Below, in pieces: positions 6,901 through 12,795 of a stretch of 21,888 bases of DNA. The position numbers were made by a program, and so were the translations under genes. Source of the DNA: a virus. The notes under the pieces were generated by a model that made no database searches, was not told where the DNA came from, and saw only the letters and a program-made list of their open reading frames with translations. The first letter of the stretch is position 1, and every line of letters begins with the position of its first letter. Where the stretch lies: IMG/VR virus record IMGVR_UViG_3300008516_000402, positions 1 to 21,888 of that record. One strand, given 5' to 3'.

Positions 6901-7164
6901 TCAGCCCTTCTTCTTGGCGTTCTTACGCTTGATCGTCCGGGCCAGCGCGGCGATGCTCTTCACGGTGACGAGCGGACCGAGGCGGCTCAGTTCCTTGACC
7001 TTGGGGGTGTACCGCCCCTCGTACTTCACGCGCGCGAAGCGACAGGCGTTCTTCTCTGCCGCGCCGACGCTCCCGGCCCCGACGACGTAGGACTCGTTGA
7101 AGGTCTTGCGATCCTCGCCTATCCCCTTCGCCAACTCGACGGTCACGACGAATGCCTCAATCAT
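6901..7164 (-). CDS. Hypothetical protein (87 aa)
   Basis: Not recognised. It opens with beta-rich sequence (MIEAFVVTVELAKG) and ends in a basic tail (TIKRKNAKKKG). It overlaps the preceding gene by 8 bases and is followed by the GTG start of the 307-residue protein one base after its stop. AAGGGG precedes the ATG. The short lysine-rich end is a small version of the tails on the recombination proteins of this window. Confidence 0.7.
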   Translation of the reverse strand: MIEAFVVTVELAKGIGEDRKTFNESYVVGAGSVGAAEKNACRFARVKYEGRYTPKVKELSRLGPLVTVKSIAALARTIKRKNAKKKG

Positions 7165-7678
7165 CTTTCTTCCCCTTCTTCGGCGGGAGCAATTCCAAGG
7201 CCGGGGTGCCCTTCACCGTGATCGGTGACAGCATCTTCCCCGACGCGTACGCCGCTTCGATCTGCGGGATGTACTCCTCAGCCATCGTCTTGCCGCTAGG
7301 CAGGACGAGGTACGCCATGAACTCGCACTCGACGGTGCTGATTCCCTCGTCGACGGCGACCAGCTTCCCCTTGAGCGAGATAGCGAGCGCGCGCCAGTGG
7401 CGTCGGCACTCCTTCTCCCACGCCTCGGCGACGATCTCGGGGTGCCGTTCGCGACCAGTCGGGGTGAGCTTGATGTCCTCGTCCTCCGGGTCCGGGAGAC
7501 GGATCATCATCTTGTAGTGCTTGCCTTCGAGTTGGAAGACGACGGCAGCGAGGTTCTCCTGCGCGTCCCACATGACGCCGAACTTCGAGGCCCCGTAATT
7601 GGTGAGGAGCTTCTCGATCTCAGCCTTGCTCTTCGCTGAAGAGACCTTGGTCCCGTCGGCATAGCTGCGTCTAGCCAT
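7157..7678 (-). CDS. Conserved phage/mobile-element hypothetical protein (173 aa)
   Basis: This matches, from memory, a widespread uncharacterised family in phages and integrated elements. The family opens with a basic Met-Ala-Arg, then a helix of the KSKAEIEKLL type with YGA next, has a RRHWRAL block followed by SLKGKLVAVDEGISTVE, and ends PQIEAAYASGKM. Those blocks are at about 16-30, 90-115 and 137-147 here. No biochemical role is known to me. The start at 7678 overlaps the exonuclease stop as TAATG, with GGAGAG upstream. The position beside the exonuclease suggests, but does not show, a part in DNA metabolism. Confidence 0.82.
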   Translation of the reverse strand: MARRSYADGTKVSSAKSKAEIEKLLTNYGASKFGVMWDAQENLAAVVFQLEGKHYKMMIRLPDPEDEDIKLTPTGRERHPEIVAEAWEKECRRHWRALAISLKGKLVAVDEGISTVECEFMAYLVLPSGKTMAEEYIPQIEAAYASGKMLSPITVKGTPALELLPPKKGKKDD

Positions 7679-8640
7679 TATTGATCTCTCCGCTTGGCCG
7701 CACGCTCAAACGGCCGAAGGTACATGTCCGGCGATCCGAGAACCGACTTGAAGGCCAGCCCCTTACAGAATCGTAGGAAGCCCATCCTATCCACAAGCGG
7801 CTTCTCTGCAAGCCGCTTCTTGAGTCCCTTCGTCCCGCCGAAGGAATCGGTCATGTCGATCCCACGGATGACGTGGCCGAGCCGCTCAGCGTCGGCCACG
7901 ATGCTCGCCTCGAACTTACGGGGCTTCTGCTTCCGACCGAGGAGGTTGGCAAGGGTGTCCAGTTGCTTGAGCGGTTCGTCGGAGTTGAGGACACCCGCGT
8001 GCTCCTCGATCACCTGCACTGCTCGCTTCGGGCCGCAGCCGTCCGCGCCTTTGATTGAGTCAGACGGGTCCCCGACGAGCGCGCGGTACAGGACGTAGTG
8101 CTCCGGCCCGATCCCGACGTACTCCTCGAAGTTCTCCGCGTCCACCCAATGCTTACCGTTGAGAAACCAGACACGAGCGCCCATTCGGACCGTCTGCCAC
8201 ATGTCCCGGTCGCCCGACACAACGATGGGCGTGTCGCCACGGCGGGCAAAAAGCCGGACTGCGGCGGCAATACAGTCGTCGGCTTCGCGATCCTGATACG
8301 CAAGGCAGACCACACCGAGGAGTTCCAACATTTTCCTCGCCGTGTGAAGCTGTGCGAACGCTCTCTCCTTATCCTCGTCGGTGAGGAGCTTGCGCTTCTC
8401 CTTGCGTTCAGCCTTGTACTCGGGAATATGGTCCAGACGGTCCGAAGGGACCCCGTGATCGAAGAAGGCGTAGACACCGGCTGCATTCACGAGGGGAAGG
8501 GACAAGAACGACTTGAGCGAGCCGAGCGTCCCGTACACGCCACCGGTCCACAGGCCCCCGGCCTTGAGATCGTCGAGCGCCGAAGCCATGATGGCTCGGG
8601 TGATAAGGTTGTTAGCATCGACTAGAACAGGATTCAACAA
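7678..8640 (-). CDS. 5'-3' exonuclease / flap endonuclease (PIN-like, T5 D15 / Pol I N-terminal type)
   Basis: A 320-residue nuclease that would remove RNA primers and 5' flaps. Metal-binding acids fall in order: Asp8 (LVDANN), Asp61 (FFDHG), Glu119, Asp121 and Asp122 (READD), Asp144 and Asp146 (SGDRD), Asp191 and Asp194 (GDPSDSIKG). The last block opens the helix-three-turn-helix with GADGCGPKRA. Tyr75/Lys77/Arg79 fit the arch. The window's Pol I-type polymerase has no such N-terminal domain, so this gene supplies it separately. The start must be one of two adjacent TTG codons (8640 or 8637); AAGGA lies 8 bases upstream. They sit in one arm of a 13-bp palindrome. Confidence 0.93.
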   Translation of the reverse strand: MLNPVLVDANNLITRAIMASALDDLKAGGLWTGGVYGTLGSLKSFLSLPLVNAAGVYAFFDHGVPSDRLDHIPEYKAERKEKRKLLTDEDKERAFAQLHTARKMLELLGVVCLAYQDREADDCIAAAVRLFARRGDTPIVVSGDRDMWQTVRMGARVWFLNGKHWVDAENFEEYVGIGPEHYVLYRALVGDPSDSIKGADGCGPKRAVQVIEEHAGVLNSDEPLKQLDTLANLLGRKQKPRKFEASIVADAERLGHVIRGIDMTDSFGGTKGLKKRLAEKPLVDRMGFLRFCKGLAFKSVLGSPDMYLRPFERAAKRRDQ

Positions 8641-8647
8641 TTTGTTG
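8635..8647. promoter_or_regulatory. 13-bp palindrome at exonuclease start (copy 1)
   Basis: CAACAA-T-TTGTTG is perfectly symmetric around one base. It lies between the TAA of the upstream gene and the exonuclease, and the two TTG start-codon candidates fall in one arm. A near-identical copy is at 16668-16682; on the minus strand both read TAA, then G(G)ACCAACAA, one or two A/T bases and TTGTTG. A dimeric repressor operator or a translational control site are the simplest readings. Confidence 0.6.
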
Positions 8648-8651
8648 GTCC

Positions 8652-8912
8652 TTAGTCTGCCCCGGCCGCTTCACGGGCGGCCTTCTCTTCGGGAAGCGTC
8701 CGAGCGTCCACGTCACGATCCACGAGCCGCATGATCGACTGCGAGACGGGAACGGCGATGAGACCGCGCGCGGAGTTGACAGTCGAGATTTCTATCTCGC
8801 CCTTCTTGTCCTTGATCTCATACTGATAACCGCCGACCTCCACCCGGAGGCCGTCCACCGGGAGATCGAAGGTGGTGTAGCGCGAGTCCCTGATGTGCGA
8901 CAGAATCTTCAT
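8652..8912 (-). CDS. Hypothetical protein (86 aa)
   Basis: Not recognised. The first 60 residues are beta-rich (TTFDLPVDGLRVEVGGYQYE core) and the last 25 are a charged helix (LPEEKAAREAAGAD). GGAGGGCACG precedes the ATG. Just upstream, a 10-bp GC hairpin (8929-8957) separates it from the second ParB gene, and a palindrome follows its stop, so its expression may be set independently of both neighbours. Confidence 0.72.
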   Translation of the reverse strand: MKILSHIRDSRYTTFDLPVDGLRVEVGGYQYEIKDKKGEIEISTVNSARGLIAVPVSQSIMRLVDRDVDARTLPEEKAAREAAGAD

Positions 8913-8928
8913 CGTGCCCTCCGAGGTT

Positions 8929-8957
8929 GGGGGCGGGTGTTAGATGAACCCGCCCCC
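8929..8957 (-). other. Strong GC-rich hairpin after the second ParB gene
   Basis: A perfect 10-bp stem, GGGGGCGGGT with ACCCGCCCCC, closes a 9-base loop. It lies in the 86-base gap between the ParB stop (8999) and the next start (8912). No U tract follows on the minus strand, so it is not a standard intrinsic terminator; it could block 3' exonucleases, pause transcription or set translation of the next gene. Confidence 0.6.
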
Positions 8958-8998
8958 CGTTGACGAGACGCCCCCTGCCTCGCGGCCTGCGTCCCGCC

Positions 8999-9970
8999 CT
9001 AGTCGTCGTCCGGCTTGTACTTCGCAGCAGCAGCCTTCACGAGGCACTCAAACCTCGCGTTGGTCCGGCACTTCGACTCGACGTCGGGGAGCATCCATGT
9101 GGTAAGGTCGCCCCTCGCACGCAGCGCGTATCCAAGCGCGCCCCGAAGTTCGTGATAGTCAACGGTGCCGACAGAATCCTCCTCTGCGTTGACGTAGTAA
9201 TACGCCATCTCAGCAAGCAGGGCGTTCTGCTCACGGAGCCCAAGCCGTACTCTGAGATTGGCGTCACGCTCCTTGCCTTTACGGCGCTTGGAATCCGAGA
9301 GGTCCGAGACCCTGCCCGCGCTCGCCATCACTTCTCTCGCAAGTTTGTTGATCTCCTTGGCAGTGATGCCGGGATGGAGGTCCTTCCTGATCTTCCTCTG
9401 CGTGTCGGCGTCGATCTTAGCAAGAGTGATCCCGGCATGGACGGAGAGGGACCCCTCGATCACACGAGCCCTGATATCTGCCGGAGCCCCGGCGAGAATG
9501 AGTGCCCGGCGAACGCGCATGGGCTCAACTGCCATCTTCGTAGAAATCGACTGGATTCCCCACCCGTCCTTTCGAGCACGCTTGGCAACGTCCCCGATCT
9601 CGATCATGTTCAGGTTGACCCGTCCGTCCTGTGAGTTCTCGGCGACCGCGAGGGCTTGTGCCTCCAACGCCGTTCGGATGTCCTCTCGGACGGTGACAGG
9701 AACCGTCTCCATGTTGAGGAGGCGCGCGACGCGGAGCCGTCTCTCACCAGCAATGAGGTCGAAGTGACCTCGCCGCCCACGCGTCGGTCTGACAAGGAGA
9801 GGTTGAAGGATTCCTTCCTTCTTGATGCTGGCCCGCAGCGTACTCAGGTCACCGGTGACTTGGCGAGGGTTATGCCCCTTGACGATCCGGACCCTGCGCG
9901 TCTCGACACGCGTGAGCGCACCGTCCTTTTCGCGGGGACCTTTGATCCCCGGCACGAGTGTAGCTCCCAT
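8999..9970 (-). CDS. ParB-like DNA-binding protein (second of a tandem pair)
   Basis: A 323-residue ParB/Spo0J-type protein. The ParB/Srx nucleotide-binding domain spans about 25-115, with HNPRQVTGDL at 33-42, GERRLRVA at 75-82 and AENSQDGR at 110-117; GERR and EN-x-x-R-like blocks form the CTP pocket in known ParBs. A helix-turn-helix follows at about 135-160 and the charged C-terminal helices end KYKPDDD. It is a clear paralogue of the gene at 10028-11149, matching it over most of its length but lacking the long lysine-rich N-terminal tail. No ParA ATPase is in the window, so classical partition is not demonstrated. GAGAGGAG precedes the ATG. Confidence 0.9.
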   Translation of the reverse strand: MGATLVPGIKGPREKDGALTRVETRRVRIVKGHNPRQVTGDLSTLRASIKKEGILQPLLVRPTRGRRGHFDLIAGERRLRVARLLNMETVPVTVREDIRTALEAQALAVAENSQDGRVNLNMIEIGDVAKRARKDGWGIQSISTKMAVEPMRVRRALILAGAPADIRARVIEGSLSVHAGITLAKIDADTQRKIRKDLHPGITAKEINKLAREVMASAGRVSDLSDSKRRKGKERDANLRVRLGLREQNALLAEMAYYYVNAEEDSVGTVDYHELRGALGYALRARGDLTTWMLPDVESKCRTNARFECLVKAAAAKYKPDDD

Positions 9971-10027
9971 TACCGCCGCTCCTCTCTGCCCGGCCGTCCC
10001 GTAGAGAACGCCCGAATGACCGACGCT

Positions 10028-11149
10028 CTAGTCCTCGTCGGGCTCGAACTTGACGGCGGCGGCCTTCACTCTGCTCTCGAACTTCGCGTTGATCGCAGCC
10101 GCAGCCTTCACGTTCTCCTCGACCTTCGGGTCGATATCGGGGAGTATCCACGAGGCAAGGTCACCCCGCGCCCACAGCATGAGCCCGAGCGCACCACGAA
10201 GCTCGTGGTAATCCGTGGTCCCGACCGCATCCTTGTCTGCGTTGACGTAGTAGTAAGCCGCCTCGGCCATCGCGGCGTTCTGCTCCCGCAGCCCGCGCCG
10301 GACCACGAGACTGGCGTTGCGCTCCTCCCCCTTGAGGCGCGTCGAGCCGGACGCGGACGCGCTGGCCCCGCCCTTCTCGGCTTGCTTCTTGGCGAGATCG
10401 TTGATCTCCTTGGCCGTGATGCCGGAGTGCAGCGACTTCTTGATCTTCTCGCGCGCCTTGGCGTCGAGCTTGCCGATGGCGATCCCCGCATGAACGGAGA
10501 GCGTGCCCTTCATGACCTGATTCTGGATGTTCTCGGGCGTCTTCATGAGTGTGAGGTACCGCCGGATACGCTCCGCGTACGTCCCCATCTCAGTAGCGAT
10601 CCTGCTGACACCCCACCCGGCCTTGGACGCCTCCATCACGACGCGGCCAACCTCAATCGCGTTGAGATTGTAACGGCCGTCCTCCGAGTTCTCCGCGACA
10701 GCCGTCGCCCGAGCCTGCAGGGCGGTGGTGATATCCTCGCGGATGATGACGGGTACCGTGGAGAACTTGAGAGCGCGAGCGACGCGGAGCCGCCGCTCAC
10801 CGGAGATCAGGTCGTAGTAACCCGGCTTCCCCTTGGTGGGTTTGACGAGGAGGCTCTGCACGATCCCGTTGGCCTTGATGTTAGCCGCCAGCGCGTCGAG
10901 ATCGCCCGTCACCTGACGCGGGTTGTGTCCCTTGACGATGAGGACCTTACTCGTCAAGATGCGCGTTGAGGTGCCTTCCTTCTTTCCGGAGCCCTTGACC
11001 CCCTCGATGGGCGTAGAGGACCCCTTGCTCGGAGTCTTCTTCGGAGGCGGGCTCTTCTTCGCCCCCGACTTCTTCTTCGCCCCCTTCTTGCTTGGAGACT
11101 TCTTCTTGCCCTTGCTCGGTCCCTTCTTCTGCTTCTTCTTCGCCGCCAT
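10028..11149 (-). CDS. ParB-like DNA-binding protein with lysine-rich N-terminal tail
   Basis: A 373-residue ParB-type protein, first gene after the promoter at 11235-11207. Residues 1-58 form a disordered Lys/Ser/Pro/Gly tail (24 or more Lys) like a histone H1 tail. The ParB domain covers about 65-160 with HNPRQVTGDL at 75-84, GERRLRVA at 117-124 and AENSEDGR at 152-159. The helix-turn-helix lies at about 178-202 (GWGVSRIATEMG). The C-terminal 120 residues (REQNAAMAEAAYYYVNAD, DYHELRGALG) match the downstream paralogue. Uses of phage ParB-like proteins include plasmid-prophage partition, genome condensation and transcription control; no ParA is present here, and no parS array was recognised. 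Confidence 0.92.
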   Translation of the reverse strand: MAAKKKQKKGPSKGKKKSPSKKGAKKKSGAKKSPPPKKTPSKGSSTPIEGVKGSGKKEGTSTRILTSKVLIVKGHNPRQVTGDLDALAANIKANGIVQSLLVKPTKGKPGYYDLISGERRLRVARALKFSTVPVIIREDITTALQARATAVAENSEDGRYNLNAIEVGRVVMEASKAGWGVSRIATEMGTYAERIRRYLTLMKTPENIQNQVMKGTLSVHAGIAIGKLDAKAREKIKKSLHSGITAKEINDLAKKQAEKGGASASASGSTRLKGEERNASLVVRRGLREQNAAMAEAAYYYVNADKDAVGTTDYHELRGALGLMLWARGDLASWILPDIDPKVEENVKAAAAINAKFESRVKAAAVKFEPDED

Positions 11150-11169
11150 TTTGCCACTCCCTTCTGCCC

Positions 11170-11186
11170 GAGCCCGTTTTGGGCTC
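11170..11186 (-). promoter_or_regulatory. 5' leader hairpin of the parB operon
   Basis: A perfect 6-bp stem GAGCCC/GGGCTC with an AAAAC loop lies in the leader, between the inferred transcription start near 11200 and the ribosome binding site (AAGGGAG). It could protect the mRNA 5' end or affect translation of the first ParB. Confidence 0.5.
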
Positions 11187-11206
11187 TGTTCCGCGTGACC
11201 CGATAA

Positions 11207-11235
11207 ATAGTACCCGGCCCGTGCGGGCCTGTCAA
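11207..11235 (-). promoter_or_regulatory. Sigma70-like promoter with palindromic operator, parB operon
   Basis: On the minus strand TTGACA (11235-11230) is followed after exactly 17 bases by TACTAT (11212-11207), a consensus -35 with a -10 matching the four best-conserved positions. The spacer holds GGCCCG-CA-CGGGCC, a perfect 6-bp inverted repeat, which is where a repressor would block polymerase. Autoregulation by the ParB pair is the obvious candidate, but no binding data support it. Confidence 0.75.
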
Positions 11236-11250
11236 TACTTTTTTTCCAGA

Positions 11251-11273
11251 AAATCCCGCATGAGGCGGGATTT
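11251..11273 (-). terminator. Intrinsic-type terminator of the recA operon
   Basis: A perfect 9-bp stem AAATCCCGC/GCGGGATTT with a 5-base loop overlaps the recA stop codon and is followed by TTTTCTGG on the minus strand. The U tract is short, so termination may be partial. It sits just before the next promoter. Confidence 0.65.
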
Positions 11274-12429
11274 ACTCTTCCTCCTCAGATTCCTCCGGAG
11301 AGGGCAAATAGTGCTCGTTGATGGCCTCTGCGAATACAGCCTCGGCTCCGATCCGGAAATCCTCGTCGCCCAAGACCTTGAGCCACTCGGACCTCTTGAA
11401 CTTCATGTCCGTCCACGGGACCTTGTAGTAACCGCCCCCACTCGGCTTGATGATGGTGGCCTCGATGAGGAAGTGCCACATGGTCATCTCGGGACTCGGC
11501 CCGTACGTAAAGTCGAGGACCCACTCGGCCTTGCGGTGCGGCGGGAACAGACGGCTCTTCACCGTCGAGGTCTTGATCGTGTACCCGGTAGGATCGGCTT
11601 CCTGCCCGGCATCGCGTCGGCGCTTGATGACGCGGCAGTCCACACGCTGAGACGCGGCGAACTTCACAGCACGCCCGCCCGGCGTCTCCGTCTGTTTGAG
11701 GAAGCTGCTCCCCCCGAATTTGTCCCGGACCTGATTGACCCACAGCATGTGCGCCCGGACCTTGGCGATCCGCCGGTACATCTTCCGGCAGCCCTTACTC
11801 ATGGCCTTGGCGATGAGCGCGACGTGCGCGTCGGACGAGGACTTCTCGTCAAGCTCCGCACGCGGCACGCTCCCGGCGATGGAGTCCCACACGATGAGGA
11901 ACGGATGCTTCGGTGGCTTCGCGGTAAGCTGATCGACCGTCGCCCACACGATGTCCCAACCCTCTTCGATGTCAGTGGGCGTTGCGTAGATCAACCGCTT
12001 GGCGTCGATCTGGAGTTGCTTCATCTTGTCCGGATCGAGCGCCACCTCGAAGTCCAACAGCAGTGCCTCTCCCCCCTGCCGCTGACAACTCCGGATGGCA
12101 AGGTGCGAGAGGGCCGACTTACCCGAACCCTCGGGTCCGAAGACCTCGCTGGCCCGGCCGACGGCCCACCCCCCACCGAGGATCAGATCGAGATGGGCGA
12201 AGCCGGTAGGTATCCACTCCTTCACCTCTGACAGGACGCCCTTGTCAGAGAGGAGCCGGATGTTCCCCTCGTCGCGCTTCTTCTGCTTGAGCTTCTTCCG
12301 GACGGCCTGCACGACGTCGTCGCTCGTGGAGGCGTCCGACTTCTTCTTCCCGGACTTACTTTTTCCGGGGCTTTTTGCCGGGGCCTTTTTGACTGGCTTT
12401 TTTCTTCCCATCTTGTCCTTGAGCCCCAT
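11272..12429 (-). CDS. recA: RecA recombinase
   Basis: A 385-residue strand-exchange recombinase. Walker A GPEGSGKS is at 98-105, catalytic Glu128 lies in DFEVALDP, Walker B LIVWD at 178-182, WVNQVRDKFG at 230-239, and the L2/primary DNA site reads KQTETPGGRAVKFAASQRVD at 245-264. These blocks are closer to bacterial RecA than to T4 UvsX. Residues 1-50 form an added Lys/Pro/Ser-rich tail absent from ordinary RecA; the C-terminus is acidic (PSPEESEEEE) as in RecA. AAGGAG lies 7 bases before the ATG at 12429, which lies inside the 3' end of the preceding gene (74-base overlap). It is the last gene of the operon started at 14685. Confidence 0.95.
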   Translation of the reverse strand: MGLKDKMGRKKPVKKAPAKSPGKSKSGKKKSDASTSDDVVQAVRKKLKQKKRDEGNIRLLSDKGVLSEVKEWIPTGFAHLDLILGGGWAVGRASEVFGPEGSGKSALSHLAIRSCQRQGGEALLLDFEVALDPDKMKQLQIDAKRLIYATPTDIEEGWDIVWATVDQLTAKPPKHPFLIVWDSIAGSVPRAELDEKSSSDAHVALIAKAMSKGCRKMYRRIAKVRAHMLWVNQVRDKFGGSSFLKQTETPGGRAVKFAASQRVDCRVIKRRRDAGQEADPTGYTIKTSTVKSRLFPPHRKAEWVLDFTYGPSPEMTMWHFLIEATIIKPSGGGYYKVPWTDMKFKRSEWLKVLGDEDFRIGAEAVFAEAINEHYLPSPEESEEEE

Positions 12430-12709
12430 ACCCCATCTCCTTCATCGCCCATGCAGCGATCTCTTCGATAGTCTCGCACTCGGCCACCGCCAAGGCGACC
12501 TCATTGTCGAATTCCAGTTCTGTGAGGAGCGACTGGAGAAGAGCCGTGCGCAGGTCAGTCTTGATAGCGTCCAACTCGTTCGCGATCATGACCTGATCGG
12601 TGCCTTGTAGCGTCCGGGTCACCGTCGCCTGCGGTTTGAGATACTGGTACTCCGCGAGCTTGATAACCGGGCTCGCCGAGAACGTGACAACGTCGCCTTT
12701 GCCAAACAT
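12356..12709 (-). CDS. Hypothetical protein of the recombination operon (117 aa)
   Basis: Not recognised. It starts MFGKGDVVTFSASPVIK behind a perfect GGAGG at 6 bases; the longer in-frame start upstream lies in hairpin DNA and is less likely. Residues about 45-95 are helical and acidic (LTELEFDNEVALAVAECETIEE split over two helices). The last 20 residues are a lysine-rich tail (DGKKKASQKGPGKKPRKK). Its 3' 74 bases also encode the lysine-rich start of RecA in another frame. Lying between SSB and RecA, it may assist the recombinase, but there is no motif to show this. Confidence 0.78.
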   Translation of the reverse strand: MFGKGDVVTFSASPVIKLAEYQYLKPQATVTRTLQGTDQVMIANELDAIKTDLRTALLQSLLTELEFDNEVALAVAECETIEEIAAWAMKEMGYGAQGQDGKKKASQKGPGKKPRKK

Positions 12710-12720
12710 GCCTGACCTCC

Positions 12721-12795
12721 CCTCCGCGTTGTCGGAGGACTGCGGCCGGGGGGAGCGCGGGTGCTCCCCCCGACCCAACAACTGCCGACGTTGTT
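12721..12795 (-). other. Array of three hairpins between SSB and next gene
   Basis: In the transcript three stems follow each other. AACAAC/GTTGTT with a 7-base loop overlaps the SSB stop (12795-12777). CGGGGGGAGC/GCTCCCCCCG is 10 bp with a 6-base loop (12772-12747). CCTCCG/CGGAGG has a 6-base loop (12738-12721) and contains one of two adjacent Shine-Dalgarno sequences. No U tract follows any of them. Processing, 3'-end protection of the SSB message or translational tuning are the candidate roles. Confidence 0.6.

Noticed and set aside
9656-10969. A 437-codon plus-strand open frame opposite the ParB genes
   Set aside because: It is antisense to two well-supported ParB genes, has Arg/Leu/Asp-rich low-complexity composition typical of GC-rich shadow frames, and shows no recognisable domain.
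11092-12231. A 379-codon plus-strand open frame opposite recA
   Set aside because: Antisense to a clear RecA gene; no ribosome binding site and no domain.
12747-12772. The 10-bp GC hairpin as a rho-independent terminator
   Set aside because: It is very stable but followed by GGCCGCAG in the transcript; without a U run I list it only as a structural element.
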